Position numbers and translations under genes: made by a program | Assembly: GCA_965658225.1 (NCBI GenBank) | Contig: CBFHRK010000025.1 | Span: 1 to 24,579 of the forward strand | Direction of reading: 5' to 3' | Length of the DNA: 24,579 nt | Source: ECT2AJA-044 sp965658225 | GTDB taxonomy: Bacteria > Bacteroidota > Bacteroidia > Flavobacteriales > ECT2AJA-044 | Notes under the pieces: model-generated | What the model was told of the DNA's origin: nothing | What the model saw: only the letters and a program-made list of their open reading frames with translations | Databases searched by the model: none | Part shown: positions 1 through 7,842 of the stretch, piece after piece | Numbering within the stretch: the stretch's first letter is position 1 | Layout: the number at the start of each line of letters is the position of its first letter

Positions 1-10
1 CTCGGAAAAC

Positions 11-40
11 AAAAAAACCGTTCCGCAAAATGCGGAACGG
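11..40 (-). terminator. Intrinsic terminator of tRNA-Leu
   Basis: A perfect 9-bp stem (18-26 with 32-40) with a 5-nt loop is followed, in the minus direction, by seven T residues (complement of A11-A17). It lies just past the 3' end of the minus-strand tRNA-Leu. The plus-strand side ends in a weaker T-rich stretch (41-54), so it may also stop transcription arriving from the left. Confidence 0.85.
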
Positions 41-55
41 CCTTTTCTTTGTTTG

Positions 56-140
56 TACCCGGGACGGGACTTGAACCCGTACGAACGCAATGTTCATTGG
101 ATTTTAAGTCCAACGTGTCTACCAATTCCACCACCCGGGT
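56..140 (-). tRNA. tRNA-Leu (anticodon UAA)
   Basis: The minus strand folds as a class II tRNA. A 7-bp acceptor stem pairs 134-140 with 57-63, and the discriminator A is at 56. The anticodon stem TTGGA/TCCAA encloses loop CTTAAAA with anticodon TAA (positions 106-104). A long variable arm (GAAC/GTTC) and a T arm with GTTCAAGTC are present. The length is 85 nt. CCA is not encoded, so it must be added enzymatically. It has its own promoter and terminator, so it is probably a single-gene transcript. Confidence 0.95.
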
Positions 141-149
141 AGCGGAGGG

Positions 150-157
150 CAAAAGTA
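150..157 (-). promoter_or_regulatory. -7 element of the tRNA-Leu promoter
   Basis: The minus strand reads TACTTTTG, an exact match to the Bacteroidota -7 consensus TAnnTTTG, ending 10 nt before the mature tRNA 5' end. No clear TTG -33 element lies 19 nt further up. The AT-rich spacer carries TTTTAAAATTG, which also occurs in the tRNA-Gly promoter. Confidence 0.65.
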
Positions 158-261
158 AACAATTTTAAAATACTATTCGAAATCCATTCGAAACAAAATG
201 AATGATCTACGGAACTATTTTCGAATTCTAGTACGCATGAGCCTAGAATAGAATGGAAAGC

Positions 262-299
262 AAAAAAGAAGCCTCCAACACAGTCGCATTGGAGGCTTC
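262..299 (-). terminator. Second intrinsic terminator-like hairpin
   Basis: An 11-bp perfect stem (268-278 with 289-299) with a 10-nt loop is followed in the minus direction by TTTTTT (267-262). It lies downstream of the duplicated tRNA-Gly 3' end, so it may have terminated a former second tRNA copy. On its other side is a 17-base A run (T run on the minus strand). Confidence 0.7.
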
Positions 300-316
300 A
301 AAAAAAAAAAAAAAAA

Positions 317-335
317 TTGAGCGAGAAACGGGATT
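317..335 (-). repeat. 19-bp copy of the tRNA-Gly 3' end
   Basis: The 19 bases at 317-335 are identical to 489-507, which contain the last 16 bases of the tRNA-Gly gene (acceptor 3' strand and part of the T arm) plus 3 bases beyond it. Identity stops at both edges (316 versus 488, 336 versus 508). The two copies have the same orientation and start 172 bp apart. It could be an attachment-site scar or the leftover of a decayed second tRNA-Gly. Confidence 0.7.
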
Positions 336-448
336 GCGCTCGGCGCTTTCCCTCCTTGCGCGGGAATAGTTTCAATAAAATGAAACTCTGTGTGCTCACG
401 CACCTACCGCGGCTTTAAATTTCGCACCCCGCTCAAGCGCGAGTGCTC

Positions 449-481
449 AAAAAAAGCCCCGAAGGAAAACCTTCAGAGCTT
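449..481 (-). terminator. Intrinsic terminator of tRNA-Gly
   Basis: On the minus strand a 12-bp stem (470-481 with 454-465, two G-U pairs) closes a TTTT loop and is followed by seven T residues (455-449). It begins 11 nt after the tRNA-Gly 3' end. The G-U pairs would be A-C mismatches on the plus strand, so it is directional. Confidence 0.85.
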
Positions 482-491
482 CATTTTCTTG

Positions 492-563
<72 letters not shown>

Positions 564-578
564 GTCGTTAAGAGGTGG

Positions 579-608
579 CAAATTTAACACAATTTTAAAA
601 CCTAACAA
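579..608 (-). promoter_or_regulatory. Consensus Bacteroidota promoter of tRNA-Gly
   Basis: Reading the minus strand, TTG (608-606) is followed by exactly 19 nt and then TAAATTTG (586-579). This matches the primary sigma-factor consensus TTG-N19-TAnnTTTG. Transcription should start around 572-576, about 10 nt before the mature tRNA. The -33 element lies only 6 nt beyond the mutS stop. Confidence 0.85.
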
Positions 609-614
609 GCTTTT

Positions 615-3230
615 TCAGCCCCCTACCATCTTTTTAATCTCATTCAGCTTCATCAAAGCCTCGACTGGAGTCAAATTATTGATGTCCGTTTTCACAATTT
701 CCTCTTTAATAGACTGGAGCACAGGATCGTCCAATTGAAAAAAGCTCAATTGCATTTCACTTTCTTCAGTGGCTCGTTTTACCTTTTCTCGGGTATCCGA
801 CGAATCCGATAATTCGCTCGAGTGCGATTGCTCGAGCTGACTCAGTATTTGTTTGCTCCGCTCCACCACCTGTTTAGGCATCCCGGCCATCTGTGCCACG
901 TGAATACCAAAGCTGTGATTGCTGCCTCCCGAAACCAATTTTCGCAAGAACACAATGCGCTTATCAACTTCCCGAACACTTACATTGAAATTCTGGATGC
1001 GTTCAAATCGGTCGTGCATTTCATTTAGCTCGTGATAATGCGTCGCGAATAATGTTTTGCCCCGAGTAGGATGTTCATGAATAAACTCAGCGATACTCCA
1101 GGCAATGGAAATACCGTCGTAGGTCGAGGTTCCTCTACCTATTTCGTCGAGCAAAATAAGGCTCCGCTCCGATAGATTATTCAATATACTCGCCGTTTCG
1201 TTCATTTCTACCATAAACGTAGACTCTCCCAGCGAGATATTATCGCTTGCCCCCACCCGAGTGAAAATTTTATCGACCAGCCCTAATCGGGCCGATAGGG
1301 CCGGAACAAAACTTCCCATTTGAGCCATCAAGGAAATCAAGGCTGTTTGCCGCAGCAAGGCCGATTTACCCGACATGTTGGGCCCCGTAATCATAATGAT
1401 TTGCTGCTCCTCTCGATCTAAAAAAACATCGTTCGTAACATACGATTCACCCAGAGGCAGCTGCTGTTCAATCACCGGATGCCTTCCCTCCTTAATTTCG
1501 ATGGCAAACCCATCATTCATCTCGGGGCGCACATAATGGTGATCTTTGGCCAAATTCGCCAAAGCGTTCAAACAATCGAGCTGGGCCAACTGAAACGCAT
1601 TGCTTTGAACCGCCTCTATGTAGGGCGCCAACTTTTCAATGAGTTCTTGATATAGCGCGCTTTCTATCGAAAGGATGCGATCTTGCGCACTCAGTATTTT
1701 TTGCTCGAGTTCTTTCAACTCTTCCGTAATGTACCTTTCCGCATTGACAAGCGTTTGCTTGCGAATCCACTCTTGTGGCACCCGATCTTTATGCGTATTC
1801 CGCACCTCGAGGTAGTAACCAAAAACGTTGTTGAACGCTACTTTTAAAGACGATATTCCCGTTCGTTCCGCTTCTCTATTTTGAAGCTCGAGCAATACCG
1901 CTTTCCCGTTCGATGAAATTTCGCGCAACTCGTCGAGCTCTTCCGACACTCCTTTGGCAAACACCCCGCCTTTAGCGACCTGCACTGGCGGATCGTCATT
2001 TATTTGCGCGGCAATTAAAGCGACCAAATCGGCGCAAGGATCGAGCTTCGACCCCATTGCCTTGAGCACTTTTGAAGTACTTTCGTCGATCTTTTCTTTG
2101 ATGGGCAACAAACACTCGAGCCCGTATTTCAATTGATTAACTTCTCTCGGATTTATGCGACCGGTGGCAATTTTAGAAGCCAGTCGCTCGAGATCGCCGA
2201 TCTCCTTTAGTTGAATCGTCAACAAATCGGACATAGAAGCATCGCGATACAAATACTCGACTACATCGTGGCGAGCTTCAATCGCTTTTAAATCTTTTAA
2301 AGGAAGCGCCAACCAACGTTTCATCAATCGCGCTCCCATAGAACTGATCGTTTGATCTATGATATCTAATAAGGTACGTCCTCCTTCGTGCGGAGAATAG
2401 AGCAGCTCTAAGTTTCGAATCGTAAAGCGATCCATCCAAACGTACTGCTCTTCTTCAATCCGCTGTACCTTTTGTATATGCGCGAGTTTGTCGTGTTGGG
2501 TATCCGATAAATAATGAAGGCTTGCTCCGGCCGCAACAACGCCAAAGGCATTCTCTTCCACGCCAAAACCCTTTAAGTTTTTGACTTTGAAATGTTTTAA
2601 AAGGCTTTCGCGGGCAAACTCTTCGTGAAACACCCAATCTTCCAATGCGTAGGTGTAATAACCCGGACCAAAATTTTCTTCGAAGTCGCGTTTGTACTTC
2701 TTTTCAAACAACACTTCTTTGGGTGAAAAGCTTTGCAGCAACTTAGCGATGTAGTCTATTCGTCCTTCCGCTAGGAAGAATTCGCCCGTACTTACATCTA
2801 AAAAAGAAACGCCCACTTGAACGCCGCCTAAATGCACGGCTGCTAGCCAGTGATTGTTCTTGACATCAATAACCTGATCGTTGTACGATACCCCTGGGGT
2901 GACCAATTCCGTAACCCCGCGATCGACAATCTTTTTGCCTTTCGTGGGCTCTTCCAGTTGATCGCAAATTGCCACCCGTTCTCCGGCACGAACTAATTTG
3001 GGCAAGTAGGTATCGAGGGCATGGTGAGGAAAGCCCGCCAATTCAATATGGGAAGCGGCGCCATTGGCTCTTTTGGTGAGCGTAATTCCCAGGATACGGG
3101 CCGTTTTTACCGCATCGGAGCCGAAGGTTTCATAGAAATCGCCCACGCGAAAAAGCAGCAGGGCATCTGGATACTTTCCTTTGATCCCGTTATACTGCGT
3201 CATTAAGGGGGTTTCTTTCTTCTTGGCCAC
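615..3230 (-). CDS. mutS: DNA mismatch repair protein MutS
   Basis: This 871-residue protein is a full-length MutS1, which recognises base mismatches and small loops and recruits MutL. The N-terminal mismatch-binding domain has the Phe-x-Glu reader motif in GDFYETF (F32, E34). The C-terminal ABC-type ATPase has Walker A GPNMSGKS (616-623), Walker B LILLDE (ending E696) and the ATHYHEL switch. The connector, lever and clamp regions between them are continuous. The start MAKKKETPLMTQY fits the family, in which the TPMM-like motif begins within the first dozen residues. It is divergent from the RNA methyltransferase gene. A weak minus-strand -7 match (TATATTCG, 3273-3266) lies about 36 nt upstream of the ATG. 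No terminator is visible between its stop and tRNA-Gly. No missing motifs. Confidence 0.98.
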   Translation of the reverse strand: MAKKKETPLMTQYNGIKGKYPDALLLFRVGDFYETFGSDAVKTARILGITLTKRANGAASHIELAGFPHHALDTYLPKLVRAGERVAICDQLEEPTKGKKIVDRGVTELVTPGVSYNDQVIDVKNNHWLAAVHLGGVQVGVSFLDVSTGEFFLAEGRIDYIAKLLQSFSPKEVLFEKKYKRDFEENFGPGYYTYALEDWVFHEEFARESLLKHFKVKNLKGFGVEENAFGVVAAGASLHYLSDTQHDKLAHIQKVQRIEEEQYVWMDRFTIRNLELLYSPHEGGRTLLDIIDQTISSMGARLMKRWLALPLKDLKAIEARHDVVEYLYRDASMSDLLTIQLKEIGDLERLASKIATGRINPREVNQLKYGLECLLPIKEKIDESTSKVLKAMGSKLDPCADLVALIAAQINDDPPVQVAKGGVFAKGVSEELDELREISSNGKAVLLELQNREAERTGISSLKVAFNNVFGYYLEVRNTHKDRVPQEWIRKQTLVNAERYITEELKELEQKILSAQDRILSIESALYQELIEKLAPYIEAVQSNAFQLAQLDCLNALANLAKDHHYVRPEMNDGFAIEIKEGRHPVIEQQLPLGESYVTNDVFLDREEQQIIMITGPNMSGKSALLRQTALISLMAQMGSFVPALSARLGLVDKIFTRVGASDNISLGESTFMVEMNETASILNNLSERSLILLDEIGRGTSTYDGISIAWSIAEFIHEHPTRGKTLFATHYHELNEMHDRFERIQNFNVSVREVDKRIVFLRKLVSGGSNHSFGIHVAQMAGMPKQVVERSKQILSQLEQSHSSELSDSSDTREKVKRATEESEMQLSFFQLDDPVLQSIKEEIVKTDINNLTPVEALMKLNEIKKMVGG

Positions 3231-3247
3231 TATTTATTGGCTTTGGT

Positions 3248-3255
3248 TACCTTTG
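3248..3255 (+). promoter_or_regulatory. -7 element upstream of the RNA methyltransferase
   Basis: TACCTTTG matches TAnnTTTG exactly. A TTG at 3223-3225, 22 nt upstream, could be the -33 element. Transcription from here would begin near 3259, which excludes the upstream TTG start at 3237 and supports the ATG at 3273. Confidence 0.6.
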
Positions 3256-3272
3256 TTACAAGGCACGAATAT

Positions 3273-3809
3273 ATGAGAAAACTAAAGATTCACGAGCTCA
3301 ATCGGCTCTCTAATGACGGGTTTAAAGAAGCCGGAAAAATACCGGTTGTGGTGGTGCTCGACAACATTCGAAGCTTGCACAATGTGGGGTCTGTTTTTAG
3401 AACGGCCGACGCCTTTCGCCTGGAAGGTATCTACTTATGCGGTATTACTGCCCGCCCTCCGCATCGCGAAATGGAGAAAACAGCCTTGGGAGCAACGGAT
3501 ACCGTAAACTGGCATTATTTTGAAGATACGGTCGCTGCTTGTATGGCCCTTCGGGCCGATGGTTACCAGTTGACCGCCGTTGAACAAGCCGAAGATAGTA
3601 CGGCCTTGAACGATTGGAAACCGAGTGCGGATCACAAATACGCCCTCATTCTGGGCAACGAAGTAAAAGGGGTGCAGCAGGAAGTAATAGATTTATGCAA
3701 TACTTGTGTAGAGATTCCTCAATTTGGCACCAAGCACTCCTTAAACGTGTCAGTTTCGTCGGGCATGGTGCTTTGGGAAGCAGTGAAGCCGTTTTTGGGT
3801 CGGTTGTAA
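3273..3809 (+). CDS. SpoU/TrmH-family RNA 2'-O-methyltransferase
   Basis: The 178-residue product is a SPOUT (SpoU/TrmH) methyltransferase that would use S-adenosylmethionine to methylate a ribose in tRNA or rRNA. The three family motifs are visible. Motif 1 is NIRSLHNVGSVFRTADA (the Asn/Arg region), motif 2 is ILGNEVKGV, and motif 3 is PQFGTKHSLNVSVSSG, which forms the knotted SAM site. There is no N-terminal substrate-binding domain, so it is the short TrmL/TrmH-like form. The frame is open back to a TTG at 3237, but a -7 promoter element sits between the two, so ATG 3273 is the better start. The substrate cannot be read from the sequence. It is divergent from mutS. Confidence 0.9.
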   Translation: MRKLKIHELNRLSNDGFKEAGKIPVVVVLDNIRSLHNVGSVFRTADAFRLEGIYLCGITARPPHREMEKTALGATDTVNWHYFEDTVAACMALRADGYQLTAVEQAEDSTALNDWKPSADHKYALILGNEVKGVQQEVIDLCNTCVEIPQFGTKHSLNVSVSSGMVLWEAVKPFLGRL

Positions 3810-3940
3810 AATTAGTCCCGTCGATTCATTGTTGAAGCATTTTTATTGATACCAACAAGGCACTGAACAGAAAGCCGGTCAGGTACGTGATTGATCGTAA
3901 TAGAATGTTTCTCGAATCTTTTATTGGGTAATGCTGCAGT

Positions 3941-5023
3941 TTATTTTTCGATTAAGCTCATTAGGTTTTTATTCAAATAGAGCTTCTCTTTCCCGACCCT
4001 TAACGATGTTAAAAAACCTTGTTTTTCTAAGGCTATCAAATAGTTCCCTACTGTTTTAGGCGTTCCTAACTCGAGGTCGATCAAATTTTTCCTTTTTGTA
4101 TAGGGCAGTTTGAAAATGGCTTCAACAAGGTCTTTGGAGTACACTTTAGGTAATTTTTCTTTTATCTCTTGACCTGTAGTTTTCATGAGCTGAGTGATGG
4201 CTTCGAGTCTTTCAAGGTCTTTAATGGAAGTTTTTTCTACCATATCAAGCATAAATAAAATGAATTCTGACCAATCCTTTTTTTCAGTTACCGCTCTTAA
4301 ACCTTTATAGTATTTGTTTTTATTCTTGATGATGTACTCACTTAGAAACAACGAAGGAAAGTCTAGGAGTCGTTCTAATTTTAGTTGAAGTAAGAGAAGT
4401 ATTCTTCCTGTTCTACCGTTGCCATCTGAAAAAGGGTGGATCGCTTCAAATTGGTAATGCGAAATCGCCATTTTGATTAATGGGTCGAACGTTTTATTCT
4501 CATTAATGAACTTTTCGAGGTTTACCATTTTTTCTCGAATAATATGCTCACCAACAGGAGGTGTGTAGATGACTTCTCCCTTTACATTGGATAATGTTGT
4601 GCCCGTTGATGTTCTTATTCCGGCCCAATTTTGTTTTATACACTGAACTAATTCGACACACAAATTGGTGGTTATAAAAGGCTTTGTCTCGAGATGTTTA
4701 AAACCGAGCCACAAAGCTTCCTTATAGCTTATTACTTCTTTAGTGGAAGAGTTATTAAATTTTTTATCCGCAACAAACGATTGATACAAGTCGTCATTGG
4801 TTGTAATAATGTTCTCAATTTCGGAGCTTGCTTTGGCCTCTTGTAAATGTAGCGTGTCGAGAAATAAGCTGGGATTAGGGAGGTTTCTTAAAGCCCCATT
4901 TAATTGAGCTAGGGCTCTACTCGCTTTAATCGTTTTGCGTAAAATTTCTTTGGTAACTAGGTCTTCAGCTGGTGGAAGAAGAGGAAGATTATTGTAGGGC
5001 TCAGATTTGTGGAAGCTATTCAT
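3941..5023 (-). CDS. Fic-family protein adenylyltransferase (class II)
   Basis: The 360-residue protein has the complete Fic active-site motif HPFSDGNGRTGR (196-207), with catalytic His196 and the Asp/Glu and GNGR residues that bind Mg and the ATP phosphates. Such enzymes transfer AMP to a target Ser, Thr or Tyr. An N-terminal inhibitory-helix motif (S/T)xxxE(G/N) is present as S66-E70-N71, which makes it a class II, self-inhibited Fic like Shewanella SoFic. Residues about 295-355 look like a C-terminal winged helix. Lines sampled by eye are 30-42% GC against 45-57% for neighbours, which suggests transfer. No antitoxin gene is adjacent, consistent with built-in inhibition. It stands alone between unrelated genes. 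The target is unknown. Confidence 0.93.
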   Translation of the reverse strand: MNSFHKSEPYNNLPLLPPAEDLVTKEILRKTIKASRALAQLNGALRNLPNPSLFLDTLHLQEAKASSEIENIITTNDDLYQSFVADKKFNNSSTKEVISYKEALWLGFKHLETKPFITTNLCVELVQCIKQNWAGIRTSTGTTLSNVKGEVIYTPPVGEHIIREKMVNLEKFINENKTFDPLIKMAISHYQFEAIHPFSDGNGRTGRILLLLQLKLERLLDFPSLFLSEYIIKNKNKYYKGLRAVTEKKDWSEFILFMLDMVEKTSIKDLERLEAITQLMKTTGQEIKEKLPKVYSKDLVEAIFKLPYTKRKNLIDLELGTPKTVGNYLIALEKQGFLTSLRVGKEKLYLNKNLMSLIEK

Positions 5024-5107
5024 AATAGAGAGTACTGTTTACACTCGAGTGCTTTTCAAGAGTAAATATACGCAAATTTTACCCTCGTTTTCGACGTGCG
5101 CTATTTT

Positions 5108-5191
5108 TTATGACTTCCAAAGGGCATCTAATAAGGCATCTGCTTTAGGATCCACACTCAACCAACTCCCTATTGCATAGTCGTACTCCAT
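5108..5191 (-). pseudogene. Short Rhs-like C-terminal remnant (27 codons)
   Basis: The minus strand encodes a 27-residue reading frame containing YDYAIGSWLSVDPKADAL. It resembles the end of Rhs/YD-repeat core domains, which typically read YDYGARFYDPxIGRWLSVDPxA, but the central GARFYDP-like part is missing. It stops after DALWKS. There is no convincing longer frame around it. I read it as the relic of an Rhs-type gene. A chance small ORF, or a real small peptide, cannot be excluded. Confidence 0.35.
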
Positions 5192-5202
5192 AAAACCAAG
5201 AT

Positions 5203-5233
5203 AAAAAAAAATGCCTCCCAATGGGAGGCATTT
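5203..5233 (-). terminator. Terminator of the OmpA-family gene
   Basis: An 11-bp perfect stem (5209-5219 with 5223-5233) with a 3-nt loop is followed on the minus strand by a run of T (complement of A5203-A5211, partly inside the stem). It begins 23 nt after the OmpA-like stop codon. The right side is also T-rich, so it could work in both directions. Confidence 0.85.
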
Positions 5234-5256
5234 CCTTTTCTAATAGATCGTTTGAA

Positions 5257-6615
5257 TTACTTCACTTCGAAGTCAACTCTACGATTGATTTTGTTTTGAC
5301 CATCGGCCAATGGATCGTTGAATCCTTTTCCGGATACTTCCATACGACTCATTTCAATTCCGTAGTACTTGTTCAAGTGATCCGCAACGGCTTGCGCTCT
5401 GGCTGCAGCTAATTTGTCATTGTACTCCGCAGAACCCGTTTTGTCAGCGTGACCAACAATACGAACTTGAGCATCAGGATTCAACTTCATCGCGCGGGCT
5501 ACAGAAGCCAAACGCTCGTAGTTTGCATAGGTCACTGAACTACTTTCCAATGCAAAGTAAATACTTGGTAAATACGCTCCATTCAATTCTCCAGTCGGTA
5601 TTGAAACCCCTTGGAAGTTAACCAATTCACCAGCGGGTGTATTCGCCTCTTTATCACGGCTATCCGGAACACCATCACCATCTGAATCTGCTTCGCGACC
5701 ATCAGGAGTTACTGTAGCTCCTTTCGGAGTAAATGGATCTTGATCTACGTGATCAGGAATTCCATCACCGTCAACATCAAGAGCACGACCACGACCATCA
5801 ACAGATACTCCGGCTGGAGTATTGTTTTCAGCATCGTACATATCGGCAACACCATCGCCATCCGCATCTTTAGAAATTTCGTCAACCGTAGTCTGCATGC
5901 TCGTAAGGTCCATGTACATCTGATCCATTGGGTTCACCCACTCTACAGATTCTTCTTTCTTTCCAAAAGTATATCCTACTCCAAGACTTGTATACAAAAA
6001 GGCATCATTACTACGGCCAGAGCTGAATCCATCCAATAAATCAGAAGAAGAAGAACGGTAGGTTGTATTCAAGTCAAGGAAAAACTTTTTCCCCAGCTTG
6101 TACTCGACTCCAATTCCCAAAGGCATAACAAGGGCGGCTTGACTATCTTCCGCGTCCACCTCTGTTCCATCTGCTTGATAAAGCGCTGGATCATGAAAGT
6201 TCGCTCCTAAACCTACATTCAAATACGGATTGAATTTTTTAGTCGCTTTTCTGGTCATGGTCAAGTTCCCGAAATTAACAATAATCTGACCCGACAAATC
6301 GGCAATGCTCGATTCACCATAGCCACCATCAATTTTACCTCCTGTAATGGTTCCAAACAAACCTTGAAGGCGCAATCCAAAAACGTGGTTGAATTCTTTA
6401 TTCACATTGATTCCAAATCCGAAGTCAAATCCAACTTCATCACTTACACCATCTTTCAAGAATCCATATCCATCTCCGTAGCTGTATAAGTTACCTCCGT
6501 GAAGCCCAATGCTCCAGGTATTATACTCGTCTTTGAAACGCTTGGTTTCCTGAGCCTGAACTGAAACACCCCCAATGATAAGCATGGCGATCAGTAAATA
6601 CGTTGCCTTTTTCAT
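5257..6615 (-). CDS. OmpA-family outer-membrane protein with TSP3 repeats
   Basis: The 452-residue product begins with a signal peptide (MKKATYLLIAML, cleavage near VQAQ). Residues about 25-225 form an OmpA-like beta-barrel rich in aromatic and Gly residues, ending GVGYTFG. Next come three thrombospondin type 3-like calcium-binding repeats, each with a DxDGDGxxD core. The C-terminal OmpA domain binds peptidoglycan: it has GHADKTGSAEYNDKLAAAR, with the Asp and Arg that contact diaminopimelate, and ends NRRVDFEVK. It should tether the outer membrane to the cell wall. The frame is open 9 codons further upstream, but ATG 6615 starts directly at the signal peptide and lies about 35 nt from a good promoter. 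Single gene with its own terminator. Confidence 0.93.
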   Translation of the reverse strand: MKKATYLLIAMLIIGGVSVQAQETKRFKDEYNTWSIGLHGGNLYSYGDGYGFLKDGVSDEVGFDFGFGINVNKEFNHVFGLRLQGLFGTITGGKIDGGYGESSIADLSGQIIVNFGNLTMTRKATKKFNPYLNVGLGANFHDPALYQADGTEVDAEDSQAALVMPLGIGVEYKLGKKFFLDLNTTYRSSSSDLLDGFSSGRSNDAFLYTSLGVGYTFGKKEESVEWVNPMDQMYMDLTSMQTTVDEISKDADGDGVADMYDAENNTPAGVSVDGRGRALDVDGDGIPDHVDQDPFTPKGATVTPDGREADSDGDGVPDSRDKEANTPAGELVNFQGVSIPTGELNGAYLPSIYFALESSSVTYANYERLASVARAMKLNPDAQVRIVGHADKTGSAEYNDKLAAARAQAVADHLNKYYGIEMSRMEVSGKGFNDPLADGQNKINRRVDFEVK

Positions 6616-6653
6616 GTCGTTATTGATTTGTATAATTTTCAATTTTACAGGTA

Positions 6654-6661
6654 CAAAGTTA
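6654..6661 (-). promoter_or_regulatory. -7 element of the OmpA-family gene
   Basis: The minus strand reads TAACTTTG, an exact TAnnTTTG match, 38 nt upstream of ATG 6615. No clear TTG lies at the usual 19-nt spacing. Confidence 0.6.
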
Positions 6662-6718
6662 ATTTTTCTACGGACCTATCACAGATTTCCACAAAAATTT
6701 TCAACGTTCTTTTGTGAA

Positions 6719-7357
6719 TTAAGTCAAGCTTGAAACCGTTATCCCAACTGGGTATTCACGTTCAATTTGTGCGGTGATCGTCTTGTATTTTTCATTTGAT
6801 TCTAAAAAATCAGCATCGCCCACTTCCAAAATCAAAATACGCAGTTCCTTTTCCTGTTTTAAATAATTAAAGTAGCTCTCTTGAATCTCGTTGAGATAAC
6901 GCTCCTCTATATCATGCTCATAATGTCGTCCCCGCTGTTGAATATTCTGCAATAACACTTCTGTTGGCCGGTGTAAATAAACCAACAAATCCGGCTTCGG
7001 AATTTGACGATAAATTAAATGGAAAACACGCTTGTACAGTTCGTACTCATCCTGTTCTAAATTGACCTGAGCAAAAATGAGCGATTTGAGTACAAAGTAG
7101 TCCGAAATCGTAAAGCTTGAAAATAGATCCGAGTGCGGCAGTTGATCACTCAATTGTTGAAAGCGTTCGGCCAAAAAACTCATCTCCAGTGGAAAAGCAT
7201 GCTTTTTTGGATCCTCGTAAAACTTGGGCAAGAAAGGGTTATCACTGAACTGCTCCAATATTAAACGCCCCGAAAAATCTTCGGCCATTTTATTCACCAG
7301 GCTCGTTTTCCCAGCGCCAATATTCCCTTCAATCGCAATGTAATTATATGGGCCCAA
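6719..7357 (-). CDS. Deoxynucleoside kinase-like protein (folK-linked paralogue)
   Basis: The 212-residue protein belongs to the deoxynucleoside kinase family (dCK/dGK fold), which phosphorylates deoxynucleosides for salvage. The P-loop GNIGAGKTS is at 11-19. The substrate-side segment LEQFSDNPFLPKFYEDP supplies the usual acidic residue, and the LID region has QQRGRHYEHDI. Where the second kinase in this window has the family DR(S/T) motif (QDRTIYED), this one has ISDYFVLKS, so the Arg is missing. Substrate preference may differ. Its start overlaps the folK 3' end by 14 nt, so the two are probably co-transcribed and translationally coupled. It is intact, but the exact substrate is uncertain. 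Confidence 0.85.
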   Translation of the reverse strand: MGPYNYIAIEGNIGAGKTSLVNKMAEDFSGRLILEQFSDNPFLPKFYEDPKKHAFPLEMSFLAERFQQLSDQLPHSDLFSSFTISDYFVLKSLIFAQVNLEQDEYELYKRVFHLIYRQIPKPDLLVYLHRPTEVLLQNIQQRGRHYEHDIEERYLNEIQESYFNYLKQEKELRILILEVGDADFLESNEKYKTITAQIEREYPVGITVSSLT

Positions 7358-7838
7358 GACAATTCATTTTAACATCTAAAATACCCGTATCGAGTTTACC
7401 CTCATTACCCAAAAACGCTTCCCATTGAGGCTCCATTTCTTGAAGCGGAATAAGTACAAACGAACGTTCCCTGATTTTAGGATGAGGAATGAGGAGCTCA
7501 GGTGAATCAATTTTACCACCCGACCACCACAATAAGTCTAAATCGAGGTAGCGATCTGCGTAGCCCCCATCTGGCCGAGAAGGCCGCAAACCGAGTTCAT
7601 TCTCCAATTCTTTAAATAAAGCCAACGCCTCCAAAGGCAGCAGCGACGTGCGCCATTGAACCACCGCATTCTGAAACAGCTCTGAACTCTGAAAGCCTTC
7701 GGGCGGATTCTCATACCGACTTGATTTTCGATGTACAGTACCCCGCTCATTCAATCGATCCACCGCCCACATTAGGTTTTGCGCCCTATTGCCCAAGTTG
7801 CTTCCCAGCCCCACCCAATATTCATGTTCCGTTTTCAC
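7344..7838 (-). CDS. folK: 6-hydroxymethyl-7,8-dihydropterin pyrophosphokinase (HPPK)
   Basis: HPPK transfers pyrophosphate from ATP to 6-hydroxymethyl-dihydropterin in folate synthesis. The 164-residue product has the family landmarks: GLGSNLGNR (10-18), the ENPPEGFQ pterin loop, DRYLDLDLL with Mg-binding D99 and D101, and IPHPKIRERSFVLIPL. The start is GTG at 7838, because the first beta strand (YWVGLGSN) follows directly and no ATG precedes it in frame. A perfect -7 promoter element ends only 4-5 nt upstream, so the message may be leaderless. The downstream deoxynucleoside kinase overlaps it by 14 nt. Confidence 0.93.
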   Translation of the reverse strand: MKTEHEYWVGLGSNLGNRAQNLMWAVDRLNERGTVHRKSSRYENPPEGFQSSELFQNAVVQWRTSLLPLEALALFKELENELGLRPSRPDGGYADRYLDLDLLWWSGGKIDSPELLIPHPKIRERSFVLIPLQEMEPQWEAFLGNEGKLDTGILDVKMNCLGPI

Positions 7839-7842
7839 AGCG

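Larger units (their letters stand above)
141..491. other. Non-coding spacer between the two tRNAs
   Basis: This 351-base stretch has no convincing gene. From right to left on the minus strand it holds the tRNA-Gly terminator (449-481), a low-complexity GC-rich segment, a 7-bp hairpin (368-374 with 381-387), a 19-bp copy of the tRNA-Gly 3' end (317-335), a run of 17 A (300-316), a second terminator-like hairpin (268-299) and the tRNA-Leu promoter. Open frames here run through tRNA sequence or the homopolymer and look spurious. Confidence 0.7.

Noticed and set aside
215..403. Minus-strand open frame of 62 codons
   Set aside because: It runs through the duplicated tRNA end and the 17-base homopolymer (read as poly-Phe), has no promoter signal, and no recognisable domain.
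3817..3938. Short hydrophobic minus-strand frame (about 40 codons) between the Fic and methyltransferase genes
   Set aside because: It looks like the end of a membrane protein, but no ATG start or family can be assigned, so it is mentioned only as a possible relic in the Fic finding.
5640..5880. Tandem DNA repeat
   Set aside because: The similarity comes from three protein-level TSP3 repeats; it is not a CRISPR array or a satellite.
5740..6039. Plus-strand 99-codon frame inside the OmpA-like gene
   Set aside because: It is the antisense of the calcium-binding repeats; the repeated GAT/GGT codons keep the opposite frame open.
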